Source of the DNA: Burkholderia sp. BCC0506
GTDB lineage: Bacteria; Pseudomonadota; Gammaproteobacteria; Burkholderiales; Burkholderiaceae
Length of the DNA: 64,000 nt
Assembly (NCBI RefSeq): GCF_902833145.1
Contig: NZ_CADFEN010000001.1
Coordinates: forward strand, 187,994-251,993
Direction: 5' to 3'
In this document: positions 18,282 through 26,334 of the stretch, one piece after another
Numbering within the stretch: position 1 is the first letter of the stretch
Layout of the letters: each line of letters opens with the position of its first letter
The notes under the pieces: generated by a model
Database searches by the model: none
What the model was told of the DNA's origin: nothing
What the model saw: only the letters and a program-made list of their open reading frames with translations
Position numbers and translations under genes: made by a program

Positions 18282-19361
18282 TCACGCGTCGTGCCAGCGG
18301 AACAGCCGCGCGGCGGCGAACAGGAACAGCGCGGTGCACACGGTCATGCCGAGCAACTGCGGCGCGAGCTGCGCGTACGGTGCGCCGTCGACCAGCGCGC
18401 CGCGCAGCGCGACCGCGAACTGGTTGGTCGGCAGGAACGCGAGCGCGGCCTTCAGCCACGCGGGCGCGTCGTGCATCGGGATCGTCAGGTCGCTGAAGAA
18501 CAGCAGCGGGTAGTAGGTGACGTTGCACGCGAGTTCGGCGGCCGCGAGCGAGCGCGTGCGGCTGGCGAGCAGCACGCCGATGCTCAGCACCATCGCGGCG
18601 CCGAGCAGCACGATCGGCAACGCGCGCAGCCCGTCCGGCGTCGCGATCGGCAGCGCGATGCCGAACGCGACGCGCGCGACCGTCAGCAGCACGAGCGCCG
18701 ACAGCGCCATCATCGCCATGCGCGCGACGATCAGCGCGGCGAGGAATACGCCGCGCGACACCGGGAAGCACACGTACAGCTTGAACGTATTGCGCTCGCG
18801 CAGCGCGGCGATCGCGGTGGTCGTCGAGTTGAGGCCGATCGCCATGAACGCCATCACCAGGATGCCGGTCGCGAAGAACGCGCCGTAGTCGAACGGGCGG
18901 CGCGCCGGCGCGGCATTCTCGAAGCGCGCCTGCGCGGCCGGCAGCCCGAGCCGCTGCGCGGCGCAGCGCGCGAGCGCGATCTCGACGACGCGCGACGCGG
19001 CCTTGACCGCGAGCGAGCCGTTGAAGTCGTAGCGGATCGTCGCCGGCGTGCGCTCGTCGGCGCCGAGCACGACGGTCACGCGCTCGGCCGGCGCGCCGCG
19101 GCCGCCGAAGGTCGCCTTCACCGTGTCGCTGTGCGACAGGCTGGCGACGATCTCGGCCTTGCACGCCTGGTTGTACGGCGTCGCGCCGCCGGGCAAGTCG
19201 AATGCGATGTCGGCCGTGCCGAGCGAGCCCGAGCCGCCGAACGCGAACAGCATCACGCTCAGCAGGAACACCGGGAACACGAGCGTCCAGAACAGCGACG
19301 AGCGGCTGCGCAGATAGCCGAGCAGCTCGTTGCGCACGAGGATCAGGAATACCTTAGTCAT
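18282..19361 (-). CDS. ABC-2-type transporter permease
   Basis: A 359-residue permease from the ATG at 19361. It overlaps the ATPase gene by 8 bases, and the longer open frame upstream is not protein-like. One N-terminal membrane helix (about residues 21-42) is followed by a periplasmic domain of roughly 130 residues (GGATPYNQACKAEIVASLSH and on). Five helices follow, with LRERNTFKLYVCFPVSRGVF as the cytoplasmic coupling region. This is the ABC-2 layout used for drugs, lipids and polysaccharide intermediates. With the upstream ATPase it makes one complete exporter within the operon. Confidence 0.88.
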   Translation of the reverse strand: MTKVFLILVRNELLGYLRSRSSLFWTLVFPVFLLSVMLFAFGGSGSLGTADIAFDLPGGATPYNQACKAEIVASLSHSDTVKATFGGRGAPAERVTVVLGADERTPATIRYDFNGSLAVKAASRVVEIALARCAAQRLGLPAAQARFENAAPARRPFDYGAFFATGILVMAFMAIGLNSTTTAIAALRERNTFKLYVCFPVSRGVFLAALIVARMAMMALSALVLLTVARVAFGIALPIATPDGLRALPIVLLGAAMVLSIGVLLASRTRSLAAAELACNVTYYPLLFFSDLTIPMHDAPAWLKAALAFLPTNQFAVALRGALVDGAPYAQLAPQLLGMTVCTALFLFAAARLFRWHDA

Positions 19362-20367
19362 GGGTCGGCCCCTCGGTGCACAGGCGCAGCAGGTCGCCCG
19401 GCGTGCTTGGCGCGAGCGCGAGATGCTGGATGCCGCGTTCGCCGACGATCCGGTGCACGTTCGGATGCAGCGTCGCATCGCCGAACGCCTCGACCACGTG
19501 CGCGGCCGACACGCGCACGCCGGTCACGCCCGGCAGCGCCGCGAGCCGCTTGCGCAGCGCGCGCGCATCGGCTTCGTCGCGGCAGTGCAGCACCGCGCGC
19601 GCATCGCCGACGAGCTCGGCGCGCAGCGTGTCCTGACTGCCCTGGTAGCGCACGCCGCCGTCGCGCACCCACACGAGATCGTCGACCACGCTCAGTTCTT
19701 CCTCGGAATGGCAGATCATCGCGACGCTCGTGCCGCTCGCGCGGTGCCGCAGCAGGTCGATCACGACGCCCGCATAGCGGCGATCGAGCCCCGTGAACGG
19801 CTCGTCGAGCACGGCCAGCTCGGGCCGGTGCGCGAGCGCGACGTAGAGGTCCACGCGCTGGCGCTGCCCCTTCGACAGCGCGCGGCACGGCTTGGCGAGC
19901 AGTTCGGCGATGCCGAGCGCGTCGGTGATCGCCGCATCGGTGTGCGCATACATCGCGCGGTGCAGCGCGACGATCTCGGATACGCGCAAGTGATCGGGAT
20001 ATTCGACCTTCTGCAATTGCGCGCCGATCCGCCGCAGCGAGCGCGAATCGCGCATGAAGCGTTCGGCCGGCACGTCGAGCACGCGCACGTCGCTGCCGCC
20101 GCGCCGGAAGCCGAGCAGCGTTTCCAGCAGCGTGGTCTTGCCCGAGCCGTTGGGGCCGACGATCGCGGTGATCGCGCCGCGCCGGAACCGCACGTGGCGC
20201 GCGCGGAAGCGGAAATCGCCGGCCGCGACGTCGATCGCGCGCGCGCCGAGCGCCGCGCCCGGCGCATGCGCATCCGGCTGCGACGGCGTGCCCGCGCGCC
20301 GCGGCCGGTCGAACGCGGCGGGCGGGCCGAACATCGCGCGCACCGAGGAGAGAAACGAAACGCTCAT
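19354..20367 (-). CDS. ABC transporter ATP-binding protein
   Basis: A 337-residue ATPase from the ATG at 20367. Walker A is IVGPNGSGKTTLLETLLGF (about residue 70) and Walker B is LAVLDEPFTGLD. The signature loop is CRALSKGQRQRVDLYVALA, where the Ser-Lys-Gly-Gln form is an accepted variant of LSGGQ. A switch His follows in ICHSEEELSVVDD. A C-terminal domain of about 80 residues is typical of DrrA/ABC-2 ATPases. It is coupled to the permease gene by an 8-base overlap. An unusual 50-residue N-terminal extension, Pro/Arg-rich, precedes the nucleotide domain. Confidence 0.9.
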   Translation of the reverse strand: MSVSFLSSVRAMFGPPAAFDRPRRAGTPSQPDAHAPGAALGARAIDVAAGDFRFRARHVRFRRGAITAIVGPNGSGKTTLLETLLGFRRGGSDVRVLDVPAERFMRDSRSLRRIGAQLQKVEYPDHLRVSEIVALHRAMYAHTDAAITDALGIAELLAKPCRALSKGQRQRVDLYVALAHRPELAVLDEPFTGLDRRYAGVVIDLLRHRASGTSVAMICHSEEELSVVDDLVWVRDGGVRYQGSQDTLRAELVGDARAVLHCRDEADARALRKRLAALPGVTGVRVSAAHVVEAFGDATLHPNVHRIVGERGIQHLALAPSTPGDLLRLCTEGPTHD

Positions 20368-20378
20368 CGCCCGCGCCC

Positions 20379-21452
20379 TCAGTCGAACAGCATGACCTGC
20401 GTGTCGCGCGCGCCCCGGTACGGGTTGCGGCCGTGCGCGACCAGCATGTTGTCGACGACGAGCACGTCGCCGGCCTGCCACGGGAACGCGAATTCTTCGT
20501 CGTCGAGCGCGTCGTAGATCGCCACGAGGTCGTCGAACGGCATCGGCGAGCCGTCGCCGTAGCGGATCTCGTACGGGAACGCGGCGCGCGTGCCGTACAT
20601 CCGCTGCAGGTAGCGGTAGCTGAGTTCGCCCATCGAGCGCGGGTTCGGGTGCTGCGCGCTCGCCTGGTTGAACCACACCGTCTCGCCGGTGCGCGGATGC
20701 GTGCGCAGCGCGCTGCCGACGTGCGACACGGTCACGCTGCCGTCGTCGAGCCAGCGGCAGCCGACGCCGCGCTGCGCGCACAGCCGCTCGACTTCGTCGC
20801 GCTCCGTCGTGCCGAACGCGTCGTCCCACGGCCGGTGGTACGCGGCGAACGGCAGGTTCGGGTTCGCGGCGAGGCCGTCGGCGCGGTCGCCCGGCGCCGC
20901 GAAATTGCGCAGGTACATCACGCCGCGCTCGGCGAACCGTGCGCGCAGCGCGGCCGGCACGCGCGCGGTCACGCGCCGCATGTCGCAGATCGGCGTCTCG
21001 CCGCCGGCGTCGGCCGGCAGCCGGCAGTAGAACGCGACGAGGCGCGGGAACGCGGGCATGTAGGCCATCTCCTGGTGCAGCCCGATCCTGAACGGCGGCG
21101 GCATGCGGGTCGACTCGTAGACCTGGCCGTCGATCTGCCGGCGCGGGGCGGCGCCGGCCGTATAACCGTTCGCGTGCGGCGGATACAGCGCGCCGAGGCG
21201 GCCGAACGCGGCGGTGTCGGGCACCGCGAAGCCGCGCCACAGCAGCGCGCCGCATGCGTCGAGCAGCGTGTCGATCGTGTCGAGCCGCGAGCGGTACCAC
21301 GCGACGAACATGTCCGGCGACGTCGCGAGTTCGGCGCTGCGCGGCGTCACGCACAGCGGCAGCGTCGCGCCGGGCGCGACCGGCGCGCAGTGCACGTCGT
21401 CGGCGCCGAGCCGTACGGCGGCATGCGCGGCGAGGAAGGCGAGATCGGTCAT
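20379..21452 (-). CDS. TauD/TfdA-family Fe(II)/2-oxoglutarate dioxygenase, SyrP-like
   Basis: A 357-residue dioxygenase. The iron facial triad is visible as His and Glu of GLHQEMAYMPAFPRLVAFYC (a HxE in place of the commoner HxD) and the distal His in VVDNMLVAHGRNPYRGAR, with the last Arg placed to bind 2-oxoglutarate. The HxEM-Y form is characteristic of SyrP-like hydroxylases in natural-product clusters, which hydroxylate carrier-bound or free acyl/amino-acid substrates. It sits between the methyltransferase gene (3-bp gap) and the ABC ATPase gene (11 bp). It likely hydroxylates or desaturates the operon product. Confidence 0.85.
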   Translation of the reverse strand: MTDLAFLAAHAAVRLGADDVHCAPVAPGATLPLCVTPRSAELATSPDMFVAWYRSRLDTIDTLLDACGALLWRGFAVPDTAAFGRLGALYPPHANGYTAGAAPRRQIDGQVYESTRMPPPFRIGLHQEMAYMPAFPRLVAFYCRLPADAGGETPICDMRRVTARVPAALRARFAERGVMYLRNFAAPGDRADGLAANPNLPFAAYHRPWDDAFGTTERDEVERLCAQRGVGCRWLDDGSVTVSHVGSALRTHPRTGETVWFNQASAQHPNPRSMGELSYRYLQRMYGTRAAFPYEIRYGDGSPMPFDDLVAIYDALDDEEFAFPWQAGDVLVVDNMLVAHGRNPYRGARDTQVMLFD

Positions 21453-21455
21453 CGC

Positions 21456-22118
21456 TCAGGCCAGCGCCGGTTTCTTCAGCAGGATTTCGAAGCCGAGCGC
21501 GCCGAGCCCCGCGCTCGGGCTGTAGATCGACGCAACCTCGGCCAGACCGGCTTCGGCCACCAGCGCATGCGCTTCGTCGAGCGTGATCTTTTCCTCGACG
21601 TGGGTCGGCGGATAGTCGGCGGCGGCGCGCATCTCGGTGAAGCGGTCGAGCAGGTGCTGCGGCGCGTCGCGGCGCATGTCGTGCACGAGCGCGATGCCGC
21701 CCGGCTCCAGCACGCGGTACATCTCGGTCAGGCTGAGCGCCTTGTCGGGCAGATGGTGCAGCGTCGCGCGGCCGACCGCCATCGTCAGCGTGCCGTCGTC
21801 GAACGGCAGCGCGAGCGCGTCGCCGACGCGCATCTCGATCGTGTCGTCGAGCCCGAGTTCGCGGATGCGCGGGCGGCCTTCGTCGAGCATCGCCGGATCG
21901 AGGTCGATGCCGACGTAGCGCCAGCCGCGCATCGCCGGATCGGTCGCGAGCCGCACCGGCACGACGCCGGTGGCCGTGCCGATGTCGGCGATCGTGCCGG
22001 GCGTCATCCCGCGCGCCAGCTGGCGGATGCGGCTGATGAACAGCAGGTCCCACGGTTCGAGCGTTTCGGTGGCGAAGCGATCGTAGTCGTTCGCCGGGCG
22101 CAGGTTCTTGAGCAGCAT
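21456..22118 (-). CDS. SAM-dependent class I methyltransferase
   Basis: 220 residues from the ATG at 22118 (the frame extends upstream without protein character). The Rossmann-type SAM motif I is TIADIGTATGVVPVRLATDP, motif II holds YVGIDLDPAMLDEGRPRI, and the post-motif MRVGDALALPFDDGTLTMAV follows. This is the Methyltransf_11/UbiE-like build that acts on small molecules. The acceptor is not identifiable. Context suggests O- or C-methylation of the lipid product. Confidence 0.85.
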   Translation of the reverse strand: MLLKNLRPANDYDRFATETLEPWDLLFISRIRQLARGMTPGTIADIGTATGVVPVRLATDPAMRGWRYVGIDLDPAMLDEGRPRIRELGLDDTIEMRVGDALALPFDDGTLTMAVGRATLHHLPDKALSLTEMYRVLEPGGIALVHDMRRDAPQHLLDRFTEMRAAADYPPTHVEEKITLDEAHALVAEAGLAEVASIYSPSAGLGALGFEILLKKPALA

Positions 22119-22146
22119 GACGTTCCTTGTGCGAAAGGGTGAAGGT

Positions 22147-23391
22147 TCACAGCCAGCCGACCGGCACGGCGGCCAGCAGCCGTCGCGCGGTCGCGCTGTT
22201 GACGCCGAACGCCGGGCGGCGGCGCCGTTCCACTGCATGCGCGGCCATCGCCGCGATGCGTGCGCCGAGCCCGACGCCGACGCCCCACGACGACGCGGCG
22301 ACGCCGAGTTCGAGCAGCGTCGCGGCGGTCAGGAAATCGATGTTCGGCCGCAGCGCGCGGCGCGCGTCGGCCTGCGCGCAGCACGCGTCGAACAGCGTCA
22401 CGTAGCCGCCGTCGAAGCCGCATGCCGCGAACCGGCCGCGCAAGTGCGGCGGCCGTGGATCGGCGACGAACAGCGGGTGGCCGAAGCCGTACAGCGTGCG
22501 TTTGGCGTCGAGCGCCGCATCGATCGCCGCGCGCCCGGCCGCGTCGAGCGCGGCGGCCGGCGCGCCGGCGCCGCCCGGCACCGACCGCGCGAGCGCCGTG
22601 AGCCACTGCATCGCTTCGAGCGCCGCGCCGACGTGCGACGGCCCGCTCGCGAGGAAGCCGGACGCGATCGCCTGCGTGAGCGTGACGCCGGTGCCGATCG
22701 CGACGCGCGGCGCGAGCACGGTCGGCGTGATGTAGCCGAAGCCGGCGTGCCACGCGACGAGCAGCATGTCCATCGCCGCTTGCGCCGGCGCGTCGGCGCG
22801 CGTCGCGCCGGTCAGCACGAGCATGCGTTGCGCGTGCGTCCGCGCTGCGTCGAGCGCGGGGCCGCCGCGGGCGTGCGGGCCGGCGGCGAACGGCCGGCCC
22901 TCGATCGCCGCGTGCAGCAGGAACGGCGCGGCGGCCGCGCACAGCAGCATCGTGTCGAGATCGGCATCGTCCGGCGCCGGGCCGCGCACGCGGTCGGTCA
23001 CGTCGTCGAGGCCGCGCAGCAGGCCGGACGCAGCCGCGAATACCGGCGCGACGCCCGCCGCGCCGAGGTCGGCGGCGACCGACTGGGCGACCGAGCCCGG
23101 CGCCAGCGCGTCGGCGAACGCGGCGAGCCGCGCGCCGATCGTCGCCTCGTGCGCATGATGGTCGGCGTGGCCCGGCGCGACGTCGAACCACAGATGCGCG
23201 AGCGCGCCTTCGAACGTCGTCGCGCCGATCAGCGCGTTCAGGTCGAGGTCGCGCACGCGCAGCGCTTCGGGGTCGAGCGTCGCACCGTCGATGTCGGTGC
23301 CGCGATGGCGCGTAGTCGGCCGGCCGAGCAGGTTGCGCGGCGCGTCGTTGGCCGCGGTGGCGGCGGTGCGGGAGTCGAGTGTCGTGTCCAT
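22147..23391 (-). CDS. citrate-synthase-family enzyme of the biosynthetic operon
   Basis: A 414-residue citrate synthase homologue (ATG at 23391, 1 bp after the dehydrogenase stop). All three catalytic residues of the family can be placed: His in FLASGPSHVGAALEAMQW, His in LYGFGHPLFVADPR, and Asp in LRPNIDFLTAATLLELG. The protein should therefore be able to condense an acyl-CoA with a 2-oxo acid. It is clearly diverged from housekeeping citrate synthases (short, Ala-rich, LSGGxH variants). In this setting it may make an alkylcitrate-type head group or perform a 2-methylcitrate-like step. Product and substrates are inference. Confidence 0.8.
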   Translation of the reverse strand: MDTTLDSRTAATAANDAPRNLLGRPTTRHRGTDIDGATLDPEALRVRDLDLNALIGATTFEGALAHLWFDVAPGHADHHAHEATIGARLAAFADALAPGSVAQSVAADLGAAGVAPVFAAASGLLRGLDDVTDRVRGPAPDDADLDTMLLCAAAAPFLLHAAIEGRPFAAGPHARGGPALDAARTHAQRMLVLTGATRADAPAQAAMDMLLVAWHAGFGYITPTVLAPRVAIGTGVTLTQAIASGFLASGPSHVGAALEAMQWLTALARSVPGGAGAPAAALDAAGRAAIDAALDAKRTLYGFGHPLFVADPRPPHLRGRFAACGFDGGYVTLFDACCAQADARRALRPNIDFLTAATLLELGVAASSWGVGVGLGARIAAMAAHAVERRRRPAFGVNSATARRLLAAVPVGWL

Positions 23392-23392
23392 G

Positions 23393-25246
23393 TCATTCCG
23401 CCGCGGCGAGTTCTTCGGTGCTGACGCTGATCGCCGCATGCGCCATCGCGGCGATCACGGCCGCGTGCTGGTCGACGACGGGCAGCACGTTCGCGAAGTA
23501 GTAGCGCGCGCTTTTCAGCTTGCCGCGATAGAACGCGAGTTCGGCCGGCGCGTCGGCCGTCTCGGGCGCATCGAGCCGGCGCGCGGCGATCGTCGCCGAT
23601 TCGAGCAGCACCCACGCCGACGTGACGACGCCGAACATCTCCAGGAAGCGCGTGTAGAACTGGCTGCTGCGATGCGTGTGGCCGTCCTGCACGTCGCGCG
23701 CGATGTCGTCGAGCGCGACGCCGATGCGGTCGGCGCCCGCGCGCAGCGCGTCGAACAGCGGCCGCAGCTCCGCGTGCGTGCCGGCGTGATGCTGCTGCGC
23801 GAGGAACGCGTCGAGTTCGTCGCGGTAGTACTGGATCAGCCGCGAATGGCGGCCGAAGCCGAGCTTGTCGCGCACGAGATCCTGCGCCTGGATGTAGTTC
23901 GTGCCTTCCCAGATCGACAGGATCTTCACGTCGCGCGCGTTCTGCTCGACGGGGCTCGCGTCGGTATAGCCGAGCCCGCCGTGCACCTGGATCGCCGTTT
24001 CGCAGATGCGCCACGCCTGGTCGGAGATGAACGCCTTGCAGATCGGCGTCAGCAGCAGTTGCAGCTTGCGATGGCGCTCGATCTCGGCCGGGTCGGCGTC
24101 GGGCGTCGCCTCGAGCATCGCCGCGCGCGTCGCGGTGGCCGCGAGCTTGCCGAGCAGGCCGCGGCAGCCGTCGACGCGGCTCTTCATGTCGACCAGCATG
24201 CGCTGCACGTCGGCATGCTCGACGATCGCGACGCGCGCCGCGTTCGTATTCGACGCGCGCTCGATCGGCCGGCCCTGCAGCCGGCGGCCCGCGTATTCGA
24301 CCGCATGCAGGTACGCGCTCGACGCGACGCCGACGCCGAACATCCCGGTGCTCATGCGCGCCTGGTTCATCAGCGGCATCAGCTGCAGCAGGCCGACGTT
24401 GCGCCGGCCGCCGAGCAGCCAGCCTCTGGTCGTGCCGTTCGCGCCGAACACGAGATGCGTGTTCGCGCAGCCCTTGAGCCCCATCTTGCGCGGCAGGCCG
24501 ATGCAGTCGACGTGGTTCGGCTGCAGTTCGCCGGTTTCCTCGTCCGGCCAGAAGCGCGGCACGACGAGGCACGACAGCGAGAACGAATCCGGCGACGCGG
24601 TATCGATGCGCCCGAGCACGAAATACAGCGTGTTTTCCGTCAGCTCGTGCATGCCGGCCGAGATGTACACCTTCTCGCCGTCGATCGCGTAGATATCGCG
24701 TTCGAGCGGCGTCGCGCGCAGCGCCACGGCGGTGAGGTCGGTGCCGGCCTGCGGCTCGGTCGCGCAGAAGCACGCATCCCAGCGGTACGCTTCGAGCGGG
24801 GCGATGAGCGCTTTCTGGTGCGGCGTGCCGTGCATCTGCAGCAGCTTGATCGCGGGGCGCGTGAAGCCGCCGTAGGTCATGAACGACGGATTCGCGCCCA
24901 TGAACATCTCGTAGATCATCTGCGTGACGATCGGCGGCAGCCCGTGCGCGGTGCCGAACAGCGTGTTCGACCATTCGTCGCGAAAGCGCGCCCACAGTGC
25001 GTGGAAATGCGAAGGAATCCGGACCTGGCCGTCGTCGAGCAGCGTGCAGCCCTCGACGTCGGCCTGCTGGTAGCTGCGGCCGAGGTCGAGCGCGAAATCG
25101 CGTGCGCGTTCGAGCAGCGCGTCGACCGATGCGCGGTCATGCGTGCCGTACAGGCCGTGTTCCGCCAGGAACCGCTTGTCGGCCTCGAACAGTTCCCACA
25201 GAAAGAAGCGCAGCTCGCGCAGGCTCACCTTGTATGCGCTCATCAT
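23393..25246 (-). CDS. acyl-CoA dehydrogenase with C-terminal extension domain
   Basis: A 617-residue flavoenzyme starting at 25246; its ATG overlaps the TGA of the preceding gene (ATGA), implying translational coupling. Domain order is an N-terminal helical extension, the helical ACAD domain with FGTAHGLPPIVTQMIYEMFM, and a beta domain with DACFCATEPQAGTDLTAVAL. A C-terminal helical domain carries ILSIWEGTNYIQAQDLV, whose Glu is the expected catalytic base, and the last 120 residues match the large-ACAD C-terminal domain. It belongs to the long-chain/FadE5-like group. From memory an acyl-CoA dehydrogenase in this cluster is AfcE; the symbol is left open. Confidence 0.88.
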   Translation of the reverse strand: MMSAYKVSLRELRFFLWELFEADKRFLAEHGLYGTHDRASVDALLERARDFALDLGRSYQQADVEGCTLLDDGQVRIPSHFHALWARFRDEWSNTLFGTAHGLPPIVTQMIYEMFMGANPSFMTYGGFTRPAIKLLQMHGTPHQKALIAPLEAYRWDACFCATEPQAGTDLTAVALRATPLERDIYAIDGEKVYISAGMHELTENTLYFVLGRIDTASPDSFSLSCLVVPRFWPDEETGELQPNHVDCIGLPRKMGLKGCANTHLVFGANGTTRGWLLGGRRNVGLLQLMPLMNQARMSTGMFGVGVASSAYLHAVEYAGRRLQGRPIERASNTNAARVAIVEHADVQRMLVDMKSRVDGCRGLLGKLAATATRAAMLEATPDADPAEIERHRKLQLLLTPICKAFISDQAWRICETAIQVHGGLGYTDASPVEQNARDVKILSIWEGTNYIQAQDLVRDKLGFGRHSRLIQYYRDELDAFLAQQHHAGTHAELRPLFDALRAGADRIGVALDDIARDVQDGHTHRSSQFYTRFLEMFGVVTSAWVLLESATIAARRLDAPETADAPAELAFYRGKLKSARYYFANVLPVVDQHAAVIAAMAHAAISVSTEELAAAE

Positions 25247-26334
25247 GCGTCTCCTTCGATATCGAGCGCGGCGTCGAGACCGCCGGCGAGATCCACGACG
25301 GCGGCCGCCGCCGCGCCATGCAGCGCCGCGTCCCACACGAGCACCGCGCGGCGTTCGCCTTCGTCGAGCGCGCCCGCGAGCCGGATCAGCGCGGCGGCCG
25401 ATTCGGCCGACGACAGGTGGCCCGACCCGTCATGCTGGATGCGCGCGCCGACCGGGATCGACGCGGCGTCGGCCACGCGCGCCGCGAAGCCGGGATCGAA
25501 GCCGGGCGGCACGCACCAGTCGATCTGGTTCGCGCGCAGCCTGGCCTGCTCGAGCGCGCGGCGGATCGCGCGGGCGGCGACCGGCGCGAGCGTGTCGCGC
25601 AGCGCGGCCGGCGCATCGGCCCACGGATCGGCGATCGACGGCCCGAACTCCATCGCGACGGCGCGTACGCCGCCCCACGCGGCCGGCTCCGCCGCCGGGC
25701 CCGCGCGCGATACGAGCAATGCGGCGGCCGCGTCGCCGTAGCCGACCAGGTCGCCGAACTGGCGGAAGAACGGGTAGAGCCACTTGTCGCTGAGGATCAC
25801 GAGCGCCTGGTCGCCTTCGTCGAGCAGCCCGTCGAGCAGCATCAGCGCCGAATACCAGCCGAGCGTGCCGTTCTGGCCGAGCGCGAACGGCGTTACGCGC
25901 TGCAGCCCGAGTTCGTACTGCATGCGGCCGACGACCGAATCGCCGATGCCTTCGTTGAGCGCGCTGCTCGCGACGATCACATGCGTCGTGCGCGCCAGCG
26001 CGCCGGAGCCGAGCTGGTCGCGCAGGTCGAGCGCCGCGTCGGCGGCGAGATCGGCGAGGCTGCGCCCGGGCGGCGCGACGCGCAGCGCGGGCCGGCCGCC
26101 CGGCGCGAGGCGCGTGCCTTCCTCGGGCGTGAGGGCGCCCATGCCGCGCGGCCGCGCAAAGCGCGCCTGCGGCAGCAGCAGATGGCGGTAGCCGGGATGG
26201 CGCTCCTGCGCCTGGATCGCGCTGAACACGACGGCGGGCGGCAGCACCACGACGCCGCCGGACAACGCGAGCATGCCGGGCGCCGCGACGCGCGGCGCGC
26301 CGACACAGGTTTCATCGAGCGTCGACAAGGTCAT
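25243..26334 (-). CDS. thiolase-fold beta-ketoacyl synthase-like protein, catalytic residues lost
   Basis: A 363-residue protein of KAS III shape (VIVASSALNEGIGDSVVGRM, later DLVGYGDAAAALLVSR). The catalytic Cys region reads PFALGQNGTLGWYSALMLLD, with no Cys at the ACAG-equivalent position. The His site reads CVPPGFDPGF, and the Asn site is GSGHLSSAESAAALIRLAG. All three catalytic positions are therefore altered. The gene overlaps the AMP-ligase gene before it and the dehydrogenase gene after it by ATGA junctions. It probably acts as a structural partner for the active KAS III at 29087, as PqsB does for PqsC. Confidence 0.75.
   Translation of the reverse strand: MTLSTLDETCVGAPRVAAPGMLALSGGVVVLPPAVVFSAIQAQERHPGYRHLLLPQARFARPRGMGALTPEEGTRLAPGGRPALRVAPPGRSLADLAADAALDLRDQLGSGALARTTHVIVASSALNEGIGDSVVGRMQYELGLQRVTPFALGQNGTLGWYSALMLLDGLLDEGDQALVILSDKWLYPFFRQFGDLVGYGDAAAALLVSRAGPAAEPAAWGGVRAVAMEFGPSIADPWADAPAALRDTLAPVAARAIRRALEQARLRANQIDWCVPPGFDPGFAARVADAASIPVGARIQHDGSGHLSSAESAAALIRLAGALDEGERRAVLVWDAALHGAAAAAVVDLAGGLDAALDIEGDA

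Noticed and set aside
25243-26334. Loss of catalytic residues considered as a frameshift or sequencing error
   Set aside because: The frame is continuous, strand and helix patterns persist on both sides and both ATGA junctions are intact, so the changes look genuine.
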